Source: Helianthus annuus (Eukaryota; Streptophyta; Magnoliopsida; Asterales; Asteraceae). From it: DNA of 64,000 nucleotides. A program made the position numbers and the translations under genes. The DNA lies in contig NC_035440.2 of assembly GCF_002127325.2 (NCBI RefSeq), positions 74,712,464 to 74,776,463 of the forward strand, read 5' to 3'. This document shows, in pieces, positions 23,026 through 33,802 of the stretch; within the stretch, counting starts at the first letter, position 1, and each line of letters opens with the position of its first letter. The notes beneath the pieces are model-generated. The model was not told where the DNA came from, searched no databases, and was given only the letters and a program-made list of their open reading frames with translations.

Positions 23026-25005
23026 GTTTCGGTAATGAAAAGATTCACAACAACAAATTTTCAAATACAAAATTTTCACACAATCAAATGACTATCAAAG
23101 ATTAGGTGACAACGGATCGAGTGGGAATTCGCTCGTGCGAGTATCCGATGCTTTGACTTTGAATCACTTTGAATCACCTCGGATTACCTGCAAACAAACA
23201 AATAAACGATCAATTCAAAACAGATTGAATATGTAACAGTGTGTTGATTAAACCAATCTAAGACTCGTGTCAAAGATTTGCCGATAAATTTTGTTTGGAT
23301 GAAATCTCTAAATGAATGGGCTTTATCAATATTCTCTGTTCAGTTCACACACATGGCCTGTCAACAACAATGTACTGAGCCCGCTGATACAAATACTTGA
23401 ACTATATTTCTGTTAAAAGTCTGGTTGGGCCTATCAATTGGGCTTTGACACACAATTAAACCTTTTTGACAAGAATCGACAAACTCTTAATACCACTAAC
23501 TCTATGATTGTGCCGTAGAATCTTCAACAAACAATTTACTTTGTATTGAGCCTTCTTTCTTAATCAACTACACATATGCAATCAATAAATGGCCAACAAT
23601 CTTTTAACGATCATCTTATCGAACCGATTATATCACTAGGTGGTTGACAAATAATGCACACCACAATTTGATTTTAAAAACACGATCTCTGACAACTTGA
23701 CATCATACAAAACATCATTGGGCCTCTCATATTAATCATGCATTGAACCGATAACAATTTATCATAATCACATGTCCACTAAGATTTTTAAAAAAATGAT
23801 TAGGCCGATTAAAAAGTGTGTTACAGATGATGATTGGGCCAATTGGGCTGCACTTCACTGTGATTGGACCATAAACTAATGAACTCACAAGAGCATGTGA
23901 TGCAGCCGACAACTCTAATGTTTCAAATAAACTGATTGGGCCTTAAATCTCAATGGGTCGGTGCACTGTTTTTTTTTAATAAATGGGCCGCTTTTATTGC
24001 ACGTAACTCTACAAACAAATCACATGACAACTGATGTTGAACTTTTGGACAATTCAATTGTTCACAACACTTTGATTTAATTGGACCAACAAACTTTAAG
24101 AGCCTATTTGACCGATTACATGCAGCCAAAATATAAAGGCTGACAGTTAGTGAGTCCGACTATGATTGGGCCATTTTTATAGTGAATTAAATGCCGACAA
24201 ACAATGTTATTCTGAATCAATAATTGGGCCGATAACTTTGTTCACATGTAAATTGAAAAGCATATGACCGACAACATATGATTGGGCTGCTATTCACACT
24301 TACTCACAGCATCAAAATCATCAACACATATGATAGGGCCGTTCAAATGACATGAGGTGACACAAATCACACATTCACCAATATACATTTAATGTTTCAC
24401 ATGCAGCTGACACCTATCTCGATCAAAAATCACATGCAAGAACCGAATGATCACCTTTAATTGAAACAACTTTCAATTTATTGCCGACAACCTTTAATGT
24501 TCACTTTTAATTGGACCGTAACCTTTATGAAATGACTATAAATCAGATACGACTTAATGACAGATAAGCGAAACTCTATTGGTTCATATAAGCGGAACTA
24601 GATGAGCGAAACCCTTTAATGTCGGATAAGCGAAACCACTTAATTGACTAAAGAGCAGAACCACTTAGTTGACTAAAGAGCGGAACTAGGATGACACAAA
24701 AGCGAAACCACAAGGTTCATACGAGCGGAACTTGAATTTTGAAGCGAAAACGAACCGAAAAACTTCGATTTCTCCTAAACGACTAGGAGTTTTGATCTGA
24801 AACTTGGTAGGGTTGTAAATCAAAGGTTTTCGCACAACATATCAAAAATTCAGCCGATTCGGACCGTAAAATTACGTTCAATTTGACGAATTTCTCTGAA
24901 AAACATGATAAATGCAAAAAAATGAAGAATTTGATGAAATTCGGATCTGAAATCGCTGAATTCTCATACGAATCAATGTGTTTGATCAAAGCAATCGAGC
25001 TCCTA
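23026..25005 (-). other. N2 leader, about 2 kb
   Basis: It is much longer than the N1 and N3 leaders. The gag-proximal 1.2 kb is scattered with TTGGGCCGAYA / TCGGCCCAAT motifs. The primer-proximal part (about 24570-24740) has AAGCGAAAC / AGCGGAAC motifs. No gene is supported. Confidence 0.75.
24570..24740 (-). repeat. AGCGAAAC / AGCGGAAC motif array in the N2 leader
   Basis: About nine copies occur in one orientation. It is the same core as the N1, N3 and N4 leader arrays. Confidence 0.78.
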
Positions 25006-25017
25006 GCTCTGATACCA
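25006..25017 (-). other. N2 primer binding site
   Basis: TGGTATCAGAGC on the minus strand, two bases from the LTR. Confidence 0.9.
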
Positions 25018-25019
25018 CT

Positions 25020-25317
25020 TGTAGGACCGGTTTTGATGTCGTTCGATTGCGTAACGAACGTTCGACGTGCGGAATCCGTGAACGTGCGTGACCGAACACA
25101 CAATAACGTACTAGAAACGTGATTTTATTGAAGATATGACGTGTACAAGCAATGAGAATCACGTGGAGAGACTTTCTCTCTCTAGACTTGGATCTCTAAA
25201 ATCTTCAAATGGAGCAAAAGTCTTAAATATTAAATCTAAGGCTCCTATTTATAGGCCTTGGAATTAATGAGATTTCTCATTAATTACCAAAATGACACCT
25301 TACTAATTCTATCTAAA
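25020..25317 (-). repeat. N2 5' LTR, part 1
   Basis: It carries the TATA-like CTATAAATAG (25245-25254 on the minus strand). It is interrupted at 25317/25318 by H1 and resumes at 26954. Confidence 0.92.
25245..25254 (-). promoter_or_regulatory. Putative TATA box of the N2 5' LTR
   Basis: CTATAAATAG on the minus strand within the LTR. The same box appears in N3 and N4. Confidence 0.6.
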
Positions 25318-25689
25318 CGAGTTGACGCTTTCCCGCGCGTTGCGGCGGGTTTTGAAATAACTAATATAAAATAGGCTCTAAAATTTTATATGTTTTTTTG
25401 TGTAACATACAATTTAACAACTAATTATATGTAGGGATGACAATGAGCTGGGTACATACCTAATTGTAAATATTGTCACATACCCGACTCATTACTGGTC
25501 AAGTATTTGTCGACGATTCACCCGTCAGGTATCAAGTGAACTCGTTAGTGTTTAAAAAAGATACCCGTTGGACTTTTTATGTATAAAATTATAAAGAAAA
25601 ATAAAAAAAAGAATAATAGTGATATGGGATATGGTTCAGGTAAATGAGTGTACAGTTTCAGGTAATCGGGTTGGGTGTAGAGGTGTATA

Positions 25690-25930
25690 AAAAAACTGGT
25701 TTTTTTTTAACCGGTTTTTTTTATAACTGAACCGGTTTTATAACCGAACCGCCAGTTTGTGACCGGTTACTATTCTTAATTTAAAAAACCGGTTTTAAAA
25801 AAAAACCGGTAAAAAACCGTTTTTTTTTTTGGCAAAAACCGGTCGCAACCGGTTACTTGAAAAACCGGTTAGTAACCGAAACTGGTTATAAAAAAAATCA
25901 GTTTTCGTTTTGGGTGAAAAAAACCGATTT
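25690..25930. repeat. AACCGGTT-rich array in H1
   Basis: About ten copies of the palindrome AACCGGTT or near variants are separated by A/T runs. The single-stranded form would fold extensively. Confidence 0.75.
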
Positions 25931-26394
25931 GTAGACCTCTATTTGGGTTTATCTAATCTCATAACTGCAAAATAGTTTTTCTTTAATCCTATACCTGATC
26001 GCATACTTGTTGGGTATCAGTCGGACATAGCTACAAAATATTTTTTCTTTAATCCTATACATGTCCCGGCTGCATTGAGTTTTGATATTTATATCAGTCG
26101 GGCTTAAATTTTTTGTCATACCTAATTATACGTATATACACATAATTTATATTTATCAGTGTTTTTAGGTTTAAGTAATACGTAATTAAAATAAAAAATC
26201 ATAGTAACATTATTTAGTCAAATAATTGTATCTTTACTTTCTTTCTTTTTTTTTTCTTCAAACCCAACAGAGTACGGTTTTGAAAACCATCAACACCACT
26301 ATTTATAATACCATCTTCTATTGTACACACACATGAACACTTAGATTTGTATCAGTGTACACAAAAAACACACATAAACACTTTAAAGAGAGAT

Positions 26395-26640
26395 CAGACA
26401 TTCAGAGAGAATTCTGAGCGGTGGCGGCGGTCGTACCATTCTGTCGGCGTTCTGGTGATGTCCGGTGGTTCTCATCGGTTGCAACAGATAGCAGTGTTCG
26501 ATGATCCGGCAGGCTACAGGTTTCAGATTGCCCAATGCACAGTCTCGATGGCGATGGTAAAGCGAACCGACTGTCCGACGAAAAGTTCCGGTCTGACGAA
26601 AGTGGCAGCGGCGTCGTTTAAAAGAAACAGAAAATATCAT
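26395..26640 (+). other. GC-rich exon-like segment in H1
   Basis: This 245-bp block is far more GC-rich than its AT-rich surroundings and stays open on the plus strand (frame 26347-26748, 133 codons; an inner ATG at 26458 gives MSGGSHRLQQIAVFDDP). I do not recognise the product. It could be a captured host-gene fragment, which Helitrons often carry, or chance. Confidence 0.35.
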
Positions 26641-26953
26641 CTCTATCTATATATGGGTGCCGTCCGTTCTTACCGAATTGGGTTGGAAATTATTTTGTTA
26701 ATGTTAATGATCGCGTCTGTTTATTCATTGAAGTTTTTTTTTATCTAAATGAAGTGGGGTGGATATTATTGTTTTGTTAATAGTCGAGATGAAACGTTTT
26801 GTGTTAGTTTTTGAACGGTGTGAACACGTCGCGGGAGGAAAAAGTAAACGGTGTGAATATGTTTTTGATGATGTTTCGTTAGTTTTTGCAACGTAAGACG
26901 CAACCCTTTAAATGTAGAACGCAACCTAAGTTAGTATTTGTATAAGGGTATAA

Positions 26954-27031
26954 TATTACAGTAAGACTTGATTTCTTCGGTTTCAGCTACGAAATAGATT
27001 GACGGAGGCGATAAACATTTATGCACTAACA
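26954..27031 (-). repeat. N2 5' LTR, part 2
   Basis: It completes the LTR after H1 and ends at the CCGAT duplication. Confidence 0.92.
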
Positions 27032-28470
27032 CCGATCGACCGGGCCAGCCGATCGGCTAGCACATGGCCCCACATCTTGACAATTTCATGAAGTATGGTA
27101 TTGAACGAAGTAATGCCCGATCGAACGACGATTGGTAAACATTACTCTTCGGATCATGAGATACTATGCTTCCACACTTAATCGATTTTCAACTCGTTCA
27201 AAAGCGTTGGAGTGCCAACCGATCGAACGTACTGTTCGACCCGGTGACACCCTGCTAAGGACTAAATACTGAGGTACCTAACCGATCGGTTGAGCTAGCC
27301 AATAGAACAACCCGTTAGATCGATCGACCTGAAAGGTAAGGATACTTCAATGTTTTCAAATACTGCAACTAAAACTTCAAAAGTTCAAACCATCATACAC
27401 AAACACATCTTACTCATAGGAAGAAACAATCCACTCGAACAGCCCATCCGATCGAGCCTTCCGGCCGATCGAAAGGACTGTCCGAACGGCTTGTCCAACC
27501 AAACGAACCAGCCGCCCGATCGAACCTACTGTTCGATCGACCAGGCTGTTCGACCCACTGTCAATTGTTTGCATTTCCACATTACTCATCGTTATATCGT
27601 CGAACTATTCAGGCTAACCCTACTCCCCAGCGCTCCCTTCAATCCATCAATCAATCGCTGTGAGTATACTCGATCCCTTTTTGCCTTTAGCACTTTTGGG
27701 TGTCACATACGTTACTTATCAAAATCACAATCGAACACACTACTCACTTATTTGAACGCTAACCGATTTGCATGTATTACGTGACTAAATGAATGCTTGT
27801 TATTATGTTTACATATGGAATGTTGTCTACCTGCCTTAACAACGTAGTACTATAGTTTGGACTCAGCACCCGTTCACACAGGGGTTGTTAAGGACAATTA
27901 CTTGCATGGATTACGGTGGTAATCATGTATTGCGAACTGTCTCGGACAGTCAACCCGCAGTCATTGGTATCGATAGATCCATGTCGATAATTAACATGCT
28001 TCGTTTTCCTCTGTGTACGTGCTGGTTATGCGTAAATTATTCGAACTCTATATGCTATTATCAAACTTGTATGCTCACCTTTACATTATATGTATTGACT
28101 TTATTTTAACGTATGTGACAGGTGTTTAAGATGTTTGCTTGCTAGGAAAGCGAGGCTAGAATAAAGCTCTGGCGGCCCCAACAAATAGTTGTCTGTCAGG
28201 AGCAAGCGTCTAGGGCATAGTTATCTGTAGATCTTGTCCGGCTGGGTCTTAGGAGCATTTGAATAATATTTATGTTTGTATTAAATCTGAGTTGTCGGAA
28301 CAGAAAACTTGATTAGATGTTATCTGTAATAACTTGTTTTATTGTTTGGGATACGGTATGGGGCGTATCTTTTAACTGAATGGTACTGATAGTAGTTGTG
28401 GAAACTTCTGAACAATCTGTTTTGCTCAGTGCCATGCCCCGATGATTCCGCCATCGGTTGGGGTGTGACA
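27032..28470 (+). repeat. G2 5' LTR, segment 2
   Basis: It matches about 43210-44632 closely and ends GGGGTGTGACA. It contains GATCGAACR-type motif clusters at about 27030-27060, 27205-27330 and 27430-27560. ORFs at 27350-27784 and 27885-28109 also occur in the 3' LTR, as expected for any LTR sequence, and show no known domain. Confidence 0.9.
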
Positions 28471-28473
28471 GAT

Positions 28474-28486
28474 TGGTATCAGAGCC
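28474..28486 (+). other. G2 primer binding site
   Basis: TGGTATCAGAGCC, initiator tRNA-Met type, three bases after the LTR. Confidence 0.9.
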
Positions 28487-29567
28487 ATAACTATAGGGAA
28501 TTAGGCTAGACACGACCTAGTCCGGGTCGCTGTCTTAGAGACCTAGACTATAGTTAGCAACCAACAGACCGAGCTTATGTGCTATATTCTGCTACTTTTC
28601 ACTATCACTGCACTCGAATTTTCAAGCGAGAGCCAAGCGATTTAGTCAGGATTAGGTGTGAAAACCGCAAACTCCCGACTAAATTGCTTGACCAACGCTG
28701 ATTTTTTTTTATTTATCAATGATTTCCTCACTATTTTCAATAACAAACGAGGAGAATTATACCAAATCAGGAGTGAAATCCATATTTTGATGAATAATCT
28801 CCTTAATTTTACTAAAACAAGAAAGAAGTTGCTAAGCCAGGGGTGAAACCCTAACCTTGACAACTTGTTCCAAACTTTATTCTATCTCACACTCCAACGA
28901 CCTGAACTCACGAGTATGGCCTAGGGAATGCGTGCGGAATGCCCACAAATCGAGGCAGAAACACGAACCCGAAGTTCAAAAAGTGACGACAAGTCTACTG
29001 TGAATAGTCGAATCGCTTTAGGAAGTCGATGTCTAGTAGCTGCAGACAATCTATCTCTCGATTTTATGTGTTTTGATTCTGAGCACCCCAACTGCTTTAC
29101 TCTGATAGTTCATTGATTTTATGCGTTTTGTGTAATTACCCGTTTACGTGTTTTAAATTGTTGGAAAAACGTTCGATTTTGCTATCACTACGATCAACAC
29201 ACTCAACCCGTAATGCTATTTCTATCTTAAGTCGATAACCAGTTGCTGCAATCTAGACGCCATTATGCTATACTATGCGATTATACTATGTCATTCGATA
29301 TAATTAATTCGTGATCGCTATACGAACGACATGCGAGCTTGGAAGGATAGGTTTCTGTATTCTGACTGCTTCTGTGCTTAATGAGTATATGTTTATGTGC
29401 TTCTGTGAATATGTGCCATACGTGCTATGTGCTTCTGTGGTTATGTGGATTTTTGTGCCTTTCGTGCCTATGTGCTTATGTGATTCGTGCTTTACTCGTG
29501 TTCCTGAGCTTTAGTAGTCTAGACGTGTGAGGTGAGATTCGATCTATTGTGTCTGAGACCTACGACG
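28487..29567 (+). other. G2 untranslated leader
   Basis: About 1.1 kb. Near 29350-29495 there is an iterated TATGTGCTTCTGTG-like motif. No gene is supported. Confidence 0.65.
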
Positions 29568-31223
29568 ATGTCTATTGCAGACCATGCCGTTATCTGGACG
29601 CAGAACCCTCTTACCCCCCAAGAAAAGAGAGACAAGCGTTTCACTGAGATCATCGCCAAGCAAGTGGCTAAGGCTGTTAGCGAGGTGTATGAAAATGTCA
29701 GCAAATCATCATCATCTGAGGAGTCGCGAACTGACGCTCCTAAGGATGCAAACAAGACTGCTTTCAGCTTCAAGCAGTTTAAGGCATGCGGACCTAAAGA
29801 GTTTACTTGAGAAAATGGCCCTACCGCCATGTTTCACTGGTTCGATTCAGTTGAAGTCACTCTGCGCCAAAGTGGCTGTCCGGAAAATCTCCGCACACTC
29901 AATGCGACCGGCGTCTTCCAGTCCCGAGCTCTAGACTGGTGGACGGCCGAACGAAACAAACGCGGGAACGATGCAGCTTATGAGCTGACTTGGGAAGAGC
30001 TAAAGGCCATTATGATGGACGAATTCTGCCCTCCCCACGAACGCCAAAAGCTGGAGGACGAGTTTTGGAATATCAAGCAGAAGGATGGAGACAACGTTGC
30101 TTTAACTGCTCGCTTCAAGCAGCTTAGCATCATCTGTCCCGATCAAGTCAAGATGCCAGATATGGCCATCAAGAAGTACATCCGAGCCTTACCTGACTGT
30201 GTTTCCGACTTTGTTCATGCCGCCAAGCCATCATCGATCGAGGAGACTTACCTGCTGGCCGCTGAGATCAATGACAAGCGGGTAAAGTCTGGTTTCTGGG
30301 ATAAGCCATCCAAGTCTCTGCATCAAGCTACCACAGCAGCAACCGCCGACACCACCACCGCTCAGCCCTCCAAATCATCACGTCGCAAGAAGAAGCACAA
30401 CAACAGCAGCTCCAGTAACAAGAATTGTGCTGTCACAACTACTGCTGCCCCTCTTCAAGCTGTACCAGCTCAGCAGCAAATGCACCACCGACCAGCTCCA
30501 GTGACCAATGCACCGCCAGCAAAGCGTGCATACACAAGTCCCCACCCGCTCTGCCCGACATGCTCATATCATCATCCGATGGGACTCGCCTGTCGTTTCT
30601 GCGCTCACTGCAACCTCTACGGTCATTTCACTGCGAACTGTCGCTATGGTCCCCGTCAAGCCCCAGTTCAAGCCACTGCTCACCAGACTCTACTCCCCGC
30701 CCCTCAAGGCCAACAAGCAGCTCAAGCACCTGCAGCCAATGCTCGAGTCTGCTTTGCATGTGGTGACCCTAACCACTTTGCAAACATGTGCCCGAACAGG
30801 GTGGTGAAACAAGAACCCCAGCAACAACAGCAGCAGCCTCAACAACAGCAGCAAGCAGCCCATGCCCGAACCTTCAACATCAATGCCCGTCAGGCCCAGG
30901 CTGACAACAACGAGGTTAATGGTACGTTCCTTGTGAATGGTATTTATGCATCATGTTTGTTTGATACTGGAGCCGATAACTGCTTTGTTTCGTTTGAATT
31001 CGAGAAGCTCCTTAGTCGTAAGCGCTCTTATCTCCCCTCATCATTCGAAGTAGAAGTCGCTACTGGAAGAACTGTCGCTGTTAACTTTGTTCTCCGTGAT
31101 TGTACCCTCGAGCTCAACAATCACATCTTCCCAATCGACCTTATTCCGATGCAACTTGGAAGCTTCGACGTCATAGTAGGCATGGACTTTCTTCGCGAAA
31201 ACAATGCTGAAGTTGTGTACTTT
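29568..31223 (+). pseudogene. G2 gag-pol, first part (capsid, knuckles, protease)
   Basis: The ATG at 29568 opens MSIADHAVIWTQNPL. One TGA at 29808-29810 interrupts a conserved FTGENG-type site where Gly is expected. The frame then stays open. The capsid region is about 29829-30290 (LDWWTAERNKRG). A Ser/Lys linker precedes knuckles CAHCNLYGHFTANC (about 30600) and CFACGDPNHFANMC (30750-30791), then a Gln run. Protease shows LFDTGADNCFVS (about 30957) and DVIVGMDFL (about 31170). The frame is cut after codon TTT at 31221-31223 by N3 and resumes in register at 38745. In the active lineage this polyprotein builds the particle and cleaves itself. Confidence 0.92.
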
Positions 31224-31656
31224 TGTAGGATCGTGTTCTGACCCGATTGAGTCGTTCAGAGGCGTTCAACTACGTTTCAGGTGCGGAATTACAAGAAATG
31301 TAGGTAGAAACAGCTGAATCTTCACTAAAAATGCTGATTGTATTAATTATCACTCGATTACATGCAGTTCTTCACACCGGCAGCACTTCGGCGTGCAATA
31401 CAAGACATTCGTTATCTATGGTTTCGCTCAAATGGACTGCTATTTGTAGGCCAGATGGTTTCGCTTATATGGACATGTCCATATAAGCAAAACTACATGT
31501 GTCACATAAGCGAAACTTACACTCTATGACCATATAAGCGAAACCTCCCTACTAAACACATACAATCTCCAGTTTTCTCGTAAAACGAGCCCTAATCTAT
31601 ACAATACAATGTAAGACTCAATCCAAGACGAAGTCGACAGATGTAGTGTACCAACA
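31224..31656 (-). repeat. N3 3' LTR (433 bp)
   Basis: On the minus strand it runs TGTTGGTACA...GATCCTACA. It carries several AAGCGAAAC motifs. Confidence 0.94.
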
Positions 31657-31675
31657 GACTCCCCCTCAGATGTTG
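31657..31675 (-). other. N3 polypurine tract
   Basis: On the minus strand, CATCTGAGGGGGAGTC abuts the LTR. Confidence 0.88.
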
Positions 31676-33631
31676 ACGGAGTCGTCCATCGAGTCACGAC
31701 AATGCTATGTCTTCACATCTTCAGTCTTGATCAATATCTGGGCTTTTCTCTCTCTATCTTCAGACTCCCCCTCTCGAATTGTTGGCATTCTTTTGTTCTT
31801 CAGCAACTTCTGATACAGGATCGTTGTCTGGCTCTTCATGTTCCAAGATAACATGGATAAACCTGCACATACTTAACCCAGAAGTAAATCTTCTAAATTT
31901 AACAATTTGTAGTGCACCAACTCCTGACATAGTCAGATAACTTCCTCTCGTAACATATTCACAAACAACTATTCTCTCTCAATTCACACAAACATGACGA
32001 ACCATTTGATGATTTTGAAAAAAAAATATTTTGACAATAAAGACATACTCCCCCTCACAATAATGTCATCATGTTTAGCACTCGGAACTTTGAAAATCAG
32101 CTTTCCAATATCAGTTTGTCGAAAATCTTTTTGACTTTTTCAAAAGTTTATGCTAAAACACACACAAAATCTTCTTTTTTTTTGGATTTTCTAAAAAATT
32201 GATACCACTTGTAAAAACTAAGACTGACACCAATTGCAGAAATAACAAGATGTAAAACTAAAATATATACAGACATATTTTTGTGAGTTCGTGTAAGAGG
32301 ATCATATCAGTTTTGAGACATGTCACTTACACCATTAAGCTTGATTTCATTTTAAGTTCTAAACAATTCACCTAGATTGTCAGTATGTTTGTCCACTTAA
32401 ATTTTCACACAAACTTCAACTGATCCGAGATACGAATTAATGTTTTAAGCACTTAAACTTATTCGAGTGTCCCACTACTTGAATATACTCCCGTATCCAG
32501 ATCCCAATATTCAGTCTTAGAGGTGAGTATACAACAGATGATATCTGTTCAGGGTTAGATTGCGAGGGTCGTGAGAGCTCAGGTCGATACTTCCGTATAC
32601 GCAGAGAGATGACGGCTTCGACTTTTAGTGTGTCCCCTTTAGAGGATCTTTTGATTACAACAGCAGCGACTATCAATTTTATTGTTTCATCAGCTTGCTG
32701 AGGGCGATGCTATGTTTCAAGCATTTGCGGAAAGCATTATCCGGGGACTAGGTCAGTATTTCCATACAGCAGAAGTCCCGGGAAAATACCCCAGATATCA
32801 CTGAGCATAAAGACCTAGTATCTCAGAATAAGGGACCTTTCAAACAAGATTTCAGGGGTTACCTATATATCCAAGCAGTTGTTAACCCACATAATAAGCA
32901 AGTTTGATTTTAGGTTTATATCTCGTTACAGTATACTAAATGTGCGAAAACCTACTGACACATCCACAATGATATTGTTTATCACATTTTGATTTTCATT
33001 TCTTTAGCATGCTCTGACAGTCTACTGATGTACTATGATTTCCTCTTTTCACAACCAAAACTCGATTTTTAATTTTATCATGTTTTTGGCTTTTTCAAAT
33101 TTTCTAATGTTTTTGGATTTTCTGAAATTTTCTACTCCCCCTAAAATTCTAACACATTAAAACAATTTGAAAACAACTAAGTTCAAGACCCACTTGAACA
33201 CAAAACAAATTGTACAAAAACTTGACAACTGACATTGAATCACATCAATTCGCCATTCACTAGTGTGTAAACAATCAGAACTCTCCCTTTCACAAACCAT
33301 TTTCTCATTTAGATTTCAAAACACTTAAGTTTCTTTTAATCAAAATGATTTTTCCGGAAAATGAGTTTGTTTTTACCACTTGTAGATTACACATGGATTA
33401 AAATCGGGGTTATGGTTCATCATCTTGTCAGTTTTATGTTAGTAAATCAAGTACAACTTAATGTCCCTGATTTACCATGTTGCATTCAAGCAATCTTTGT
33501 ACCACTCGTAAAAATAACCACTTGTAAGATCATCAATCAATACCATTTGTAGGTATGACCAACAAATACCACTTGTAGGAATGAGTCATCTACATTAACC
33601 TTTTTACCACTTGTAAAATTATCCACAAATA
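31676..33631 (-). other. N3 conserved non-coding 3' region
   Basis: It holds the same blocks as N1: ACTAGGTC (32747-32754) with GACCTAGT (32812-32819), the 24-nt hairpin at 33015-33038 (one mismatch), CTCCCCCT (33135-33142) and the AATGTCCCTGATTTACCA block near 33459. An extra CTCCCCCTCT stretch lies near 31767. No gene is supported. Confidence 0.8.
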
Positions 33632-33674
33632 TGTCGATTCCTGCTTCTCAATTACCAACCTGGAAGCTTCGGCG
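33632..33674 (-). ncRNA. N3 post-gag hairpin, distal copy
   Basis: The inner stem GCTTC/GAAGC is perfect. The outer stem is weakened to CGCCG/CGACA. It corresponds to N1 copy 2. Confidence 0.65.
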
Positions 33675-33747
33675 TAGTCCTTTCATCCTGTAAACATTCA
33701 AACAATTTTAATAACATTCAAACAAACTTTACAAGCACTAGAATGAT

Positions 33748-33789
33748 GCCGATTCCTGATCCACGATATAAACTTGGGATCTCCGGCAT
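33748..33789 (-). ncRNA. N3 post-gag hairpin, proximal copy
   Basis: The outer stem TGCCG/CGGCA and inner stem GATCC/GGATC are both perfect. The loop is one base shorter than in N1 copy 1. It starts 13 nt after the gag stop. Confidence 0.7.
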
Positions 33790-33802
33790 AATCCTAAGAC
33801 TA

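Larger units (their letters stand above)
25318..26953 (-). mobile_element. H1: Helitron-like insertion
   Basis: The other N2 LTR reads CTATCTAAATATTACAG without interruption, so the insert is exactly 25318-26953 with no target duplication, placed between A and T. On the minus strand the 3' end has a CCCGC/GCGGG hairpin (25332-25349) 14 nt before the terminal CTCG. Helitrons normally end CTRR after such a hairpin and begin TC, whereas here the 5' end is TT, so both termini look mutated. No Rep/helicase is present, so it is non-autonomous. Confidence 0.68.
18840..27031 (-). mobile_element. N2: gag-only Copia-like element in the G2 5' LTR
   Basis: It is flanked by a CCGAT duplication (18835-18839 and 27032-27036). 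LTRs lie at both ends, the right one split by H1. Internally, on the minus strand, it has primer site, roughly 2-kb leader, gag-like frames, post-gag hairpin, long conserved non-coding region and polypurine tract. It shares LTR, primer and polypurine style with N4. No pol is present. Confidence 0.93.

Noticed and set aside
23026..25005. Possible missing pol or extra gene in the long N2 leader
   Set aside because: No frame above about 80 codons makes sense, and no RT or integrase motif appears on either strand.
26347..26748. 133-codon ORF in H1 as a functional gene
   Set aside because: Its ends lie in AT-rich DNA and its start lacks support. Only the GC-rich middle is kept, as a possible capture.
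27350..28109. ORFs of 144 and 74 codons repeated at 43511-44270
   Set aside because: Again LTR duplicates. The frames run through promoter-downstream LTR sequence without recognisable protein features.
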